64,000 nucleotides of DNA from contig CM072511.1 in the NCBI GenBank assembly GCA_036898135.1, positions 75,370,840 to 75,434,839 on the forward strand. The letters run 5' to 3'. Position 1 is the first letter of the stretch; every line of letters starts with the position of its first letter. This DNA comes from Oncomelania hupensis. Its lineage: Eukaryota > Mollusca > Gastropoda > Littorinimorpha > Pomatiopsidae. The translations under genes were made by a program, and so were the position numbers. The notes beneath the pieces were generated by a model, which was not told where the DNA came from, searched no databases, and saw nothing but the letters and a program-made list of their open reading frames with translations. This document shows positions 20,233-31,091 of the stretch, piece after piece.

Positions 20233-21314
20233 CAGGGGTCCCAATACAAATTAAGAAAAATCCCTGAAAAAATCCAATCACCGAATTTGTGCACGTTGAG
20301 TGTTACATTGACAGCCTGGCCAAAAGGTGTCGGTGATGGTCTGTCTATCAGTACGATCAGCCAGTTTACAAAATGTTTACTGGCTTGTTAAAATGCTAAC
20401 ATATGGATCCAGAGAAGTCACATTCTGATTCCGAAGGCACACTGACACAGTAAAAACACCTACACATCCTGGCTGATGTGACAGTCTGTTACAGAGCTCT
20501 TTAAGCTCAAAATGTCTCCCTAACACTTGTCTTTTGTCAGGGATGCTGCATGGTCAAACCGGGCTTTCGTATTGACAAAATCCATCATGCTGCAGTATTT
20601 CCTTTTTCTTGCAGCAGCAGCTGGGGCAGGAGCTTTCAGTGTGTCTGCAATAGTTGCAGTGGCTTCTTTCTCAGTTTCTGGGAGGCAAGATAGGCATTGT
20701 AAGTCCTCCAAGAGCTCATCATGTTCCTGCAGAGATCCTTGTCCACTGGGCTGGTACTGATGTCCTCCCTCCTGAAATATGCAACAGCTGTTTTGTTGCA
20801 TGACTGCATTAAGTATTTCACAGTCTGTATGCTGCTGTATGTCTCCACCTTCAGACTTGCACTTCTCATCAATGATGTCTCCCATTGCACTGAATGCTGC
20901 CTCAATACGCGTGCAATACGCTTTGCCAGATTCCTCCAGCTTCGCGCACCATGTACAGAAAGGAACGATTTCAAAAGTTCGATCAAACCAGTTCCAGTTC
21001 CATTTATTTTCGCAGTCTTTGTCAATATCTTTCACTCTGCTAGAGTTCTTCTCCACAATGTCTGCACGCAACATGTTGGAACTGTGAGCAAAATGGCGGA
21101 AACCCATGAGGAGGCGCGCGCATCGGCAACTTCCTACCGCGTTTCACCAACTTTCGTCGTCTGCTATGAGACTTTGGCTACATTATTTTAATTTTCCTCT
21201 CCATATTTTAATTTTCCTCTCAGATTTTTTTTCGCGGATCGCAGGTAATTTTCGCGGAAATGAAATTCAGTTTTTCGCGGAAATCCGCGAAACCGCGGGT
21301 AATTGGGACCCCTG
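20233..21314. mobile_element. hAT-like DNA element with CAGGGGTCCC ends
   Basis: CAGGGGTCCCAAT at 20233-20245 has its complement ATTGGGACCCCTG at 21302-21314. The flanks read CAAAA (20228-20232) and GAAAA (21315-21319), an imperfect 5-bp duplication. The element carries a minus-strand open frame (20520-21107). The right end has a cluster of TTCGCGGA/CCGCGAA boxes (21230-21295), suggestive of transposase-binding sites. Confidence 0.65.
20520..21107 (-). CDS. Putative N-terminal transposase fragment of the hAT-like element
   Basis: A 195-residue open frame starting at 21107. It has a WNWFDRTFEIVPFCTWC segment, where the C-x2-C pair could be half of a BED-type zinc finger, and an HTDC further on that could supply the second half. 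The C-terminal part is rich in acidic residues and alanine, followed by a basic KKRKY-type patch (RKRKYCSMMDF). No DDE residues are present, so at most this is a DNA-binding N-terminus. Its placement between matched inverted ends supports a transposon origin. Family assignment is weak. Confidence 0.4.
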   Translation of the reverse strand: MGFRHFAHSSNMLRADIVEKNSSRVKDIDKDCENKWNWNWFDRTFEIVPFCTWCAKLEESGKAYCTRIEAAFSAMGDIIDEKCKSEGGDIQQHTDCEILNAVMQQNSCCIFQEGGHQYQPSGQGSLQEHDELLEDLQCLSCLPETEKEATATIADTLKAPAPAAAARKRKYCSMMDFVNTKARFDHAASLTKDKC

Positions 21315-21818
21315 GAAAAGTACAAGTACAACGCCAACACAGATCCAACGTAAACTCAAGTCGCGAGCACCGATTGACTAAAACAAAGCTGTATATGTTT
21401 CAAGGGCGCTGGTTGGCTGTGTTGCTTTGTGACTCGGGATAAAAATAGCAATCCCATGCAGGCGATGACAAGGGAGATAAGGCATATAATATACGTTTCA
21501 GCATGTAGACGACGGTCCCGGGGGCTTGTTGTTTGGTTTTCCGTCTAGCGCTGCATAAACGTTTCGCCTTCTTCGCAAAATACGCGAAAACTATCGGACA
21601 CGTGTCCGACTCGCTATCGTTTTAATCGGACAAGGCGTCCGCCTTGAGGTTTGACAATCGGACATTTAAAAAACCAAGCGGTCAATGTCCGGTGTCCGGG
21701 CAACTTGTGCATCACTGCTTACCAAAACAACAAATTGTTTTAGCTGTTTTTAAGATAATGAAAATGACTCAAATTAACCAAATGTGTTTAGCAACGAAAC
21801 GTCTCCATAAAATATTCA
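21315..21818. other. Non-coding interval with clustered CGGAC/GTCCG boxes
   Basis: Contains a 14-bp palindrome CGGACACGTGTCCG at 21595-21608 and several further CGGACA or GTCCG boxes up to about 21705. No gene was recognised. Confidence 0.5.
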
Positions 21819-22490
21819 GGAGTGTGAAAATTACTGTACCGTCAGCCTCATCAGCCATACCCCCAGCAAGGTCCTCCTGAAAATAATACTCAACAGGTTG
21901 AAACCTTAAGCTGAACAAATCATAGCTGAAGAACAAACAATATTCAGGGCAGGGCGAGGTACCACTGAACAGATTTTCAACCTCAGAATAATCTGCGAGA
22001 AATACCTACTGCACCAACAACATCTATATCTGTGTTTGTAGACTTCAAGAAAGTGTTTGACAGAGCCTGGCATGCAGCTCTGTGGGCAACCATGAGAGTG
22101 TACAACATCGGCTCTAAAATTATGAAGTCATCAAAAGCCTTTATGACAAGGCTACCAGTGCAGTCCTCCACAACAGCTCCATCTGAAACTGGTGCAGAAC
22201 AACAATCGGTGTGCTTCAAAAATGCTTACTTTCTCCCACATCTTCCTAGGGTGTATCATGTCAGATGCCCTTGCAGATCACGAAGGCACAGTCAGCATAG
22301 AGGGTAGAGCAATCTCCAATCTCCGTTTTGCAGATGACATTGATGGATTGGCTGGAGAGGAATAAAACTTTAACAGTTGGTGCAGAGGCTTGACACCACC
22401 TCCAGAGCCGGCTATGGAATGGAAATAAGTGCAGAGAAGACCAAAATGATGACCAATAACACCACTGGCATCAACATGGACATCAACAAG
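21819..22490 (+). mobile_element. RTE-like LINE, internal fragment H
   Basis: A degraded stretch corresponding to the RT core of the intact copy, from the ECENYRTIS region to the KTKMMTNN region. It includes a DFKKVFDRAWH motif and, in another frame, a FADDIDGL active site. Both ends are truncated, no GGATA tail is present, and several frameshifts occur. Identity is visibly lower than for copies A, E and F. Confidence 0.8.
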
Positions 22491-23240
22491 GCCAAAAAGA
22501 ACACCTTGTGGCCCACGGAATCGATATGCCACTACATGTATAATATATTGTCATAACTCATATCCATCACTGTGGCCAATTTTAACATCTTTTCTGCACA
22601 CAGTTGCAGTATGCATGTTAAAGGCTCTTTCTGGAGTCTACAATTCCAGGAAAACACTGTCTGCTTTGTGTTAACCTGCTTCTTTGCAGTGTTAACCTGC
22701 TTCTTTGCAGTATCTTTCACCTCGTTTTGGCTGTTTTTGTTTTTGTTTTGTTTCATGAGCATATTTTCTTGATGCCATTTTTCCCTAGCCACAAGGCCAT
22801 CTCGTGTATGAGATTTCTTTTTGCGCATGTGCACTGAGAACAGAGCGCGGGACTTGGTTTGAAATTCTGTTGTTGTAGAAACTATTAAAAAAATTTAATA
22901 ACAGCAAAAATTTGTATTTTCAGCGGACAAATTGTATAATATTTTGGGCCGAAAATGCGTAAAACTACGAGCTAGGTAGGCACATCTGCAGCTCTGGCAT
23001 TAGATGAAAGCAGGTCTAGCAATCACTTCTGGCATGTTCCAACATTACTAAATGCCCTATTCATCATCCATTTTCAGTCGAAGGAATGTGTATTTCTCTA
23101 AACATCTTTTCTACCTTGACCTCTGTTTCTCGCAAAACACGTTATTGAACTTATTCATCACAATTTATTTCCATATTGCAGTGCCCACTGTAGCTAGCTG
23201 TAGGATAGAAAAGCACACAGCACTGGCAGGTCTACACCTC
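22491..23240. other. Non-coding interval
   Basis: No gene recognised. It contains a tandem duplication of a GTGTTAACCTGCTTCTTTGC unit at about 22670-22712. Confidence 0.45.
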
Positions 23241-23244
23241 TTAA

Positions 23245-23925
23245 GGCGGCGATACACGGTAAGACTAGATCTTATGATACCCGCATATGACTACGGAAAT
23301 TCCCGGATCGGTAGGAATTGTCCTCAAGTCTTATCGATAGAGCATGTTCTATTTTTTCACAGCGCGATACGACAGTGGAGGTCAGACAGCCAATCAAAAC
23401 AGCTATTTAATTGAACTCCGAGGTGAAGGTCACTGAAAAACCGCGACCTACAAACTGAAAAATGGCAGACCTGTCGAAGCACCAAACAGGAATTTTGATT
23501 TGAGTTGTACCATGAACATAGCTGCTACAAAGACCAAGGGACCAGAAACCGCGCACTTTCATCAATACAGGCGCGGTTTCATAAAGCCTGCAATATTTTG
23601 CTGGATCGTAAGTACAGCCGACAGCGTGATTTTTGTTGTCGTGTGACTCATGTCAATGAACGATATGAAAATAAAGAATAATATATTTGTGCAATGCATA
23701 TTAATATTACTTTAAAATTTTTTTAATGTTTTGAAAAACAAGCGTCATCAATTTATCACGCGCTAACAATTGCTTTTGCAACTATTGAGATCTAGTTAGC
23801 CTTGGCCTTTACCGACAGGCTTATGACTCATACATACCGTGTATCAGCAAAGACATCAGATCTGCAGCGGCATACGCGGGTATCATAAGATCTACTACAC
23901 CTAGTCTTACCGTGTATCGCTAGCT
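23245..23925. mobile_element. TTAA-flanked MITE with interrupted ~45-bp TIRs
   Basis: TTAA at 23241-23244 and 23926-23929 flanks termini that share GCGATACACGGTAAGACTAG. After an approximately 10-bp gap in one arm they also share ATCTTATGATACCCGC. The 681-bp unit has no coding capacity. A TTAA target indicates the piggyBac or Kolobok group. The ends lack a CCY start, which would favour Kolobok, but this is not decisive. Confidence 0.75.
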
Positions 23926-24198
23926 TTAACCTTTAGGCTGCGCTGTCTTACCTACGTAGTACGAGGTGTTTAACGCAAGCCTAATGCGATGTCTACGTAC
24001 GTTGTACGAGTGATAGTATAAGGGAGGTAAAAGCGTTTATAATAAATCCTTGGTCATGATTATAAAACAAAAGTTGTTTCCCTTCAACTGTAATGTTTTA
24101 AAAACAAAAATCTTTTGGTTTAGAGGTAATTTTCAAACAAAAAGCACATGTCAAAGCACTTGTTGCTGGCGAAATTTTCCGCCTCGTTCGTCGCCATC

Positions 24199-24375
24199 AT
24201 GGCACGCAGAACATACACGGCAGAAGAGGTGGAGCAAATGTTTCAGGAAAACTTTGATGATGATACTAGTGGGGATAAAGATTTTGATGCGGGTGATGAT
24301 GTTTGTTTGACGGAGGCTGGATTACGATTCGGACGAAGTCAAGAAGATCGTTGCCTACAATCTTTAGCAGACGAT
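24199..24375 (+). CDS. Possible first exon of a transposase-derived or unknown gene
   Basis: ATG at 24199 opens a short acidic coding stretch (MARRTYTAEEVEQMFQENFD, then an Asp-rich segment) that runs to an ATG|GTAGGT splice donor at about 24375. The basic start, YTAEE helix and acidic tract resemble the N-termini of piggyBac-derived (PGBD) proteins, but such acidic tracts are not specific. It lies on the opposite strand within intron 1 of the oxidase gene and close to a TTAA MITE. No catalytic exon was identified. Confidence 0.35.
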
Positions 24376-24687
24376 GGTAGGTGAAAAAGATCTGTTATTT
24401 TCACTAGATCTATAATAATATTATTTGCCTTTTACACAGACTATTTCTGTATTTATCAGGTTTTGATTACAGTCCATTTTGGTTCACATAATTTTGGGTA
24501 ATAAATCTTATTTCTATTTTGCAATTCTTTGCGTACGACTTCAAGAATGGATGTGCAGTTGAGTGAGAGTGAATTTGTTTGCTCATGCCCCTAACTTTCA
24601 TCCCATAATTGTACTAACCAACAATCACACTTTTTTGTGTCTGTTCCTTGGAATCTTTATTGAATTTCCTTTCATTTGATATACTTT
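24376..24687. other. Non-coding interval
   Basis: AT-rich; nothing recognised. Confidence 0.4.
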
Positions 24688-25243
24688 TATATATGACTGG
24701 AGGTCAAAAGGTGCATAATCACATGCTCACATCTTCAAACACTTCCAACTATTTTATTTTAAAATATTATGTGAAGGAATTTGCTTGAATAGACATAAGA
24801 AACATAGCTTTAGCAGATAATACAGTGTTGGATTAGGTAAAAGCAACATTTAAGTTGAAGATTTGGGATTTTAATCCAGTCAGAGCTTTACTGAGCATGT
24901 GCAAAATGATGGAGAGACAACATGGTTCATAATGATCGCTTCTGTCTTAAAACAGGGGCTATCCATTTGTTTACTTCTGTTTGGATAGTAAAGGGATCAT
25001 TTTAACAGGATATTTGCTTTAAATAGGATTTTTTAAATATACAAATTAAGAAACTACCCTTTAAAAAGTCGTGTGTCACACAGCCTTTCATACTTGAAGT
25101 AATAAAAAAAGGGTTATAATACAAGTTGCATCGAACAGAAAACAATATTTTCATTTTGTTTGGCATAATTCTAAACAAAAAAGCTGTTTGTAGGCATAAG
25201 TACACTATAAAATACAGTACTTTTAAGCTTCGGTGTCACATTT

Positions 25244-27802
25244 GTCACAAATGACATATGTATTGTTATTATAATAATAAAAGGCAGTTTATTTTTAAAT
25301 CCTGAATTTCTAGTAACTGAAAGTTGAATTGCACATGGTCAAACAGCCCATTTCCTTTGGTTCAATGGCAGGAAGGAGAGAAGGTAAGTCTTTTTTGTGG
25401 TGTCACACTTATATTTTAGTCACAAATGAAACATTGACGTCACAAATGACATTATAAAATATGTATTATTATAAATAAATAACAGATTACATGAAATAAG
25501 TTAGATTTTAGGGTGTTTGAGTGTAGACACAACAAGCATGTCTCAACAGGAAGCTACATTAGCAGCCTAGGATTATTTTCTGATGTACTGCTATTTTGTG
25601 ACACAATTTTGTTTCGTGTAACATATCACAAATGACACAAAATGTTTTAGTTTGTACAAGTTATGCTGTTCAGATTATTAATATGCTTGCTCAGTTTCAT
25701 GAATTTTATTGCAACATTGTTTTAAGTTAAAACATTTGCATTGAATAACTTTTTTCATTCTAAGTACTTAGTTGTGTGTGTCATATGTTACAGAAATACA
25801 TGTGACGACAAATTGTATTCTTACCATTGAAATAACATTTTCCATTTTTCTTTTTGTTTATTTTTTTTTCTTTTTTACTAGTTTAGGTCTTAGGCCTCTG
25901 TGGCCAGCTTTGCAAATACCTCTCCCAAACACAAATAATCTGAGGTGTTTATGAAAATCAAGAGCGACTCAAAGTTGATCCTGACAGATGGGAGGCCTTT
26001 TAGGAGAAACAGAAAGGAGTGTTTAAATGATGGTATTGCAATCGATCCGAGCAAAAGACACAGAATGGGTCAACCCGCAAAACCAAAAATATCTACCACA
26101 AGAATGTTGTAAGGCTTTTTTCAAGAAAGCACTGGAAGAGCTACAAAAGGCTACCTCTTACAGTCAGCCGCAGATGATCAGTAGGCATTTGAATAAAGAA
26201 TTGACCAAATGGCCACTGTTACAATGTTCTATGAACAAGGAAGTCTCAGCAGACATGATGATAATGAACCAGCACCTGTAACTCATTGCTTGGATCAGTC
26301 TGTGCCTTTGGCAGCCCGGTCTCCCAAACCCAGGTAAAATATAGTATTCTATTCTATATTATCATTACTTCCTTCCAGAGTTAGTTTTCTTTTACATTAA
26401 TGTACCTTGTGCAATGGCACTTAAAAAAAACAACTTTAAAGTATGTATGGATACAAACCAACTGGCCAGGAACATTACACTTTGTTTGCCTTTGTTTCAG
26501 GATACAATATGGCAGTTCGATACAAAAACAGTATAACTTATAAGAGAAAGAAAGGCCAGAAATTTTATTATGGCCAAGTATGTGAATAAAAATTTACATA
26601 ATTCGTTTTTACTGCATTTGGAAAATAGTTTAATATCTGATTCTGTACTTTTAATATTTTTGTTACGAAAGTACTTAAATTACATCCATAAAATTACTCT
26701 TTCCACAGTTTTCTTTCCAGAATTTTTTTAATTAGGAAATTGTAACAATCGGATCCCAACTTACTACCGAAGTATTTTAGTCTTGATTAAATAATGTTAA
26801 AATGTGCTGTATGGGACTGTTGCAGGTTGCTTTTGATCAGACAACAAGACTGGCCACTGAAGTTTCTCCGGTCATGGGGACAATATTTCACTTTTCTCGA
26901 AAAAGATTACCTTGACCATGGTGTGGGGATAGATGGTTTAAACATAAATGTATTCAACAAACCAGATAATAAAAGGTTAAACCAACTATGGTGCACAAAA
27001 GCACAAGGCTTAAATGAGTGCTACCCAAATAATAAATAATTTATCAAAAATATCACTGGCGGACAACAGGAAACAACAACACATTGATATAAATACAAGG
27101 AAAAAAGAAAAAAATAAATAAAAATAAAAGTAGATGAACTTGTTTTCCTTGATCCCACTATGGATTCACGTTTCCATTTTTATTTTTGAATTGCATGACA
27201 TTTTTAAACTGATGCATTTTCATGATTAGTCATTTGTGACGTGTGACGGCATCTTACTTTGGCATATGTCGCAAATGACACAGTTAATATTTTTATTAAC
27301 AAGTTTGCTGGTGTTTTAATATGTTTGATTTTAAGGATTTGTTTATCGAATTTCACAAGGAGTGCATGTGGTATATTTTCATACAATAAGGTATTTCTTG
27401 TGTTATTTGTGACGTGTGACTGCAAAATCTGTCGCGTCACTCCCACAGTTGTCACAAATGACAGTAGAACTACCATTTCTGGCTTCAGTATCACTGTGCT
27501 GGTTTTCTTCACATATGTTGTCAAACTTACTTTTTATAAGTTATGAATAAATAATAGTATCACTTCAAATGCGTGTCTTGTTTTGTCGGAATAGAATTGT
27601 CTCCTACATAGTGAATGTCATTTGTGACTGTGACGACAAACAAAACCATTTTTCTTATTAAACTAGTTGGAAATTGTGATTTTTTTCTCCATACCTGTCA
27701 GCAGAATCACTAACATAGTTTGTTCATACTTATCATATGCTGTCTGGTCCCAGCTGGATTATCACAATTATACACGGTTTGGTGTCACACGTCACAAATG
27801 AC
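25244..27802. promoter_or_regulatory. Cluster of GTCACAAATGAC motifs
   Basis: Six exact copies of the 12-mer, in either orientation, start at 25244, 25439, 27229, 27451, 27617 and 27791. One-base or end variants start at 25419, 25626, 27268 and 27402. The 12-mer has GTCA/TGAC arms around CAAA. At 27229, 27402 and 27784 it is part of a larger 19-bp composite, GTCACACGTCACAAATGAC or its complement. The dense clustering suggests a protein-binding array, but the binding factor is unknown. Confidence 0.6.
26501..26915 (+). CDS. Possible terminal exons of a small spliced gene
   Basis: A TTGTTTCAG acceptor at 26492-26500 opens a 77-bp segment that ends at a GTATGTG donor (26578). A second acceptor (TGTTGCAG, ending 26825) opens a segment to a stop at 26913-26915. 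The two join without shifting the frame and read a basic YKRKKGQKFYYGQ stretch followed by VAFDQTTRLATEVSPVMGTI. An upstream segment at about 25888-26333 also has an acceptor and a donor but contains stops in the frame that looks most protein-like. The family is not recognised. It could be a decayed transposon gene inside the inverted-repeat-bounded interval. Confidence 0.3.
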
Positions 27803-27984
27803 ATTCTGCAAGCAGTCTCATTCAAAACTCAATTACTCAAGAACTAAGCAATCGAGCGCAAATTCCTTTACCACACTGTATACTGTAATGCTTTTCCAGT
27901 ATAAAAATGATCATCTTGCACATTTAATATCATTTTTATTTTTGAGGTCTGTGACTGTCACCTTTTGATCTCTAGTCATATATA

Positions 27985-29217
27985 TCTAGGTGTAATAGTT
28001 TAGCAACAATGGCATATTTAATAAGGCACGTGTGTTTTTAATCGTAAGTCAAAATTTTCTTTAGCACAGAGCAAGAAAAACATGTCAGCAGGCTAAGGGT
28101 TAATTGCCTTAACATCATGACCTTTCCCAGTTTCAGCAGAAAAAAAGATTAATACTGCAATGGGACTGCAGTCATTGTCTGGTTAACATTTTATGTTTTT
28201 GTTTCTTAAATTGTCTTCCAAATAAAGACTGTTCCTCTGAAAGTCACAGATGTGCGATTTCTGCAGCCTGTCTGACCATGTCATTTTGCAAAAATACTAG
28301 CATAACTTCCATAAGACTAATTAAGAGACCATGTTAATTCCACATAATTATCATGGCAGAAAGTAATGGCTCTTATTTTTGGGGCACGCTTGGACTTTTC
28401 AGAAGAAGATGTATTTTCTGAAAGTAAATAGACTGAACTTTCAAAAATGTGTAAGTAAAAGTATAAAAATAATAGTTATTTTGTGACAATATAATTTGTT
28501 GCTACAGTTTGCTTACCATTGATGTACTTGGCAAGAAAATCAACATCAGATCATGTTGCTCATAACTCATGATCGCATACATTTAAAATGCTTTCCAAAG
28601 CTGACGTTTATTTATTCACAAATGTCTGGTACCGCAAACTACAATTTATTTATAGGTCAAATAATTTCTGCATGGTCGGGCATCTACAATTCTGTCACAA
28701 TAATCCACTGGAAAATAGATCGAAATAGTTACAGTATTATCCCAGACAAGCACCATTTTAAACAAGATTATTACTTCAAAGTTCATTGCCACAAAACCTC
28801 CGATTGGTTTTGCTCATTGAGTATGGGGGCCTCAAGTACAAGTAAAGAACTAAAACAGCAGGACCAATATATTGATGAGGTCTTGGAATGCATTTCTGCA
28901 AGAATTATAGTCTAGTCAGCAATTAATTTAGTGATTTCTAATTATTAAACTAATAAACAGTCAGTAAAAGTACCTAAAAAATGTCCTTCTGCGACCTTCA
29001 CCTGAGTCAATGAGTGAGGACCACAAACAATTAAAACAACATAAATTGTTCTAGTCTTTTTTCAGTTCCAATTTATTCAAGGTGACGCTTCAATTACCAG
29101 CAACAATACTAGCAAGAATTAAAAGGTCTTTCACCAAAAATAATCAATAAAACAGCAATTCTATTGCGGCGGGTATATCCACCATATACTACGATTCCCG
29201 ACAATCACGTAACTTAC
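27985..29217. other. Oxidase intron 1, proximal part
   Basis: AT-rich sequence. A 120-codon open frame at 28553-28915 (+) shows no recognised motif and is probably chance. Nothing else seen. Confidence 0.4.
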
Positions 29218-29392
29218 CCATAATCACACTCCAGATCCGACCTCCAATTCGGTCAGACGCCTCAAGTATCTTAAAATCTTTAAATCCTTCCTTTGCCAGC
29301 CGATTACCAGCAGCAATTCCTGCGATACCTGCTCCAATAATCACAATTCTTGGGTTCTCCGTTGGCCCGTTTTGCTGTTGTGCCCCTTCCAT
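29218..29392 (-). CDS. Polyamine/spermine oxidase-like flavin amine oxidase, exon 1
   Basis: ATG at 29392 opens [14 protein letters not shown], then [15 protein letters not shown], whose GxGxxG at residues 20-25 is the Rossmann FAD-binding loop. [14 protein letters not shown] (about residues 44-57) follows, the glutamate-and-arginine segment that contacts FAD ribose and phosphate. The exon stops at a GTAAGT donor (29212-29217) in phase 1, compatible with the phase of exon 2 at 10240-11148. Together they give about 361 residues, two thirds of a typical polyamine oxidase. No signal peptide is evident, suggesting a cytosolic or peroxisomal enzyme; the C-terminus that would carry a peroxisomal signal is outside the window. 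Confidence 0.88.
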
Positions 29393-31091
29393 TATTGCGA
29401 TGGTTGTAATTTCATATAGGCCTGTGTAATTTAGATACAGGTTCGTTGAACAAAATACTGTTGATGACAGACGTGTCAATCAAACTGATAATCATTTCTT
29501 TCTAGCATCCTGGAATAAAATATAATTTCCAATATTAATGAGGTTTCACAGTGATCTGCCAAGATCAGTTCGCCTGTACTTGCTCAAGTTGTCCCGACCT
29601 TTGACGTCAATCTTCAGGCCGCAGTAAAATTCAGTCCCTGGATCCCATATATATATACAGTGGTGTTTAACAAAGCGAAGTTTTAGGCACGAATATGCTC
29701 CTTGGGAGTGACGTTATGTTCAGTCTTAAATGGTATAATAAAATTTCCTTAACCATTGGGGAAACGATGTTACTTTCAGAAGTCGAAGCGTAAAAGACGC
29801 CTTATGTTTTAGATCGCAGAAAGTGGCAGGTATATCTTTTCTTTTTTAATTGGCATACTGCAGCAAAACATCATTTAAATGCATATTCATCATGATCTTG
29901 CAGAGGTAAGAGTAGGTAAACGTGACACCCCCGGGGTAATTTCTGTCACCATTTTGGTGGTGATGAAAAAGTATATAAATGATGGCTTTATACGGCCATT
30001 TTTGTCAATTCTCATAACGTATTTCGTTATTTGAGGAATGCAAAGGCAAATATTGGTAAAATTCACCTTTTCCAGTCTCACTAATTCCTTACTGTGCAGT
30101 GTTTAATTCCTTACTGTGCAGTGTTACTTAGGTTTATGATGGGATTAGATTGGGGGCTGTTATCACTTCCTTGGCTGTAAAACAATGTGCTTGCTTCAAA
30201 GAAAACAATCAAAGGAATTTATCATTCAAAACTGTCAAAACAATACAGAAAATGCAACAGCGTACACATATTGTCTGATAAACTAAACATTGATTTATAT
30301 ATATATTTCCAACACGTTTTTAAAAAAATTCTTTTAGGTAAATTGGCAATTAAATGATACTTGCGAACAAAAGTGAACACATATCCCCAAAAGTTAAATA
30401 AAAAATACTGCGAGAAATTCCAACAAAAATTTACTCAACAAGTAATCTGTCCCTCCCTTTCTCTTCCTACCTACCTACCTCGTTTTCTTTCGGCTGCTAA
30501 TTTCTTTCTCTCTCCCGCCCCTCACACTCCTACCTTCTCACTAATGCCATAACGGAACAATCACAAAAACGAACAAAAAGAAATGGCACGTTGTTTTTTT
30601 TATTGCCATGTTTTTTCCTTCAAAGTTGAGTTTTTAGAGCAGCAGTCAGAATTCAATTTCCAATCAAGATCTACAGTGGGTTGCATAAGTTTGGAACCAC
30701 TTGCAACATTTGCATTTTTTTAACATTCTGACCTTTAATTTAAATTTTTTATTTGATCCTCAACATTTATCTGCATGCAATGTTACAAGGGATATATTTC
30801 ACTATTAAAGTAACATGTGACATGTAACATGAACCCTTGGACATAATATTTAAATTTTATTTGTTAAGGTTTGCATTTTAATCATTTTCTGCATAAATCA
30901 CACAATGTGCAACACTGTTTAATTATGTCAAATAATTTAGCATACTTTAAAATATCGTGAAATATTCTTTATAATTTCTTTGTATTGCATAGATGGCCTT
31001 TTTGTAAAACAAACAAAAATAAAGCCGTTCGTGCTGTTCTAGAACAATCTAGAAAGGTTCAGCATAGTCAAGAACTTTCCAGAAAAGCATC
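29393..31091. other. Upstream region of the oxidase gene
   Basis: Contains the likely 5' UTR and promoter of the oxidase, but no confident promoter motif. A tandem duplication of an AATTCCTTACTGTGCAGTGTT unit lies at about 30082-30125. TACAGTGGGTTGCATAAGTT at 30674 resembles a Tc1/mariner terminus, without a visible partner. Confidence 0.4.

Larger units (their letters stand above)
24688..27984. mobile_element. Candidate 3.3-kb DNA element bounded by 26-bp inverted repeats
   Basis: The 26 bases at 24688-24713 (TATATATGACTGGAGGTCAA...) match the complement of 27959-27984 at 24 of 26 positions. The interval contains the cluster of GTCACAAATGAC motifs and a set of short exon-like segments. A TSD is not clear. 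The inverted repeats may be true TIRs, or subterminal parts of a larger element. Confidence 0.45.

Noticed and set aside
28553..28915. 120-codon open frame in oxidase intron 1
   Set aside because: No recognisable motif, no splice signals tied to it and AT-rich composition; probably chance.
30674..30702. Tc1/mariner terminal repeat (TACAGTGGGTTGCATAAGTT)
   Set aside because: The sequence resembles such termini, but no inverted partner or TA-bounded unit was found in the window.
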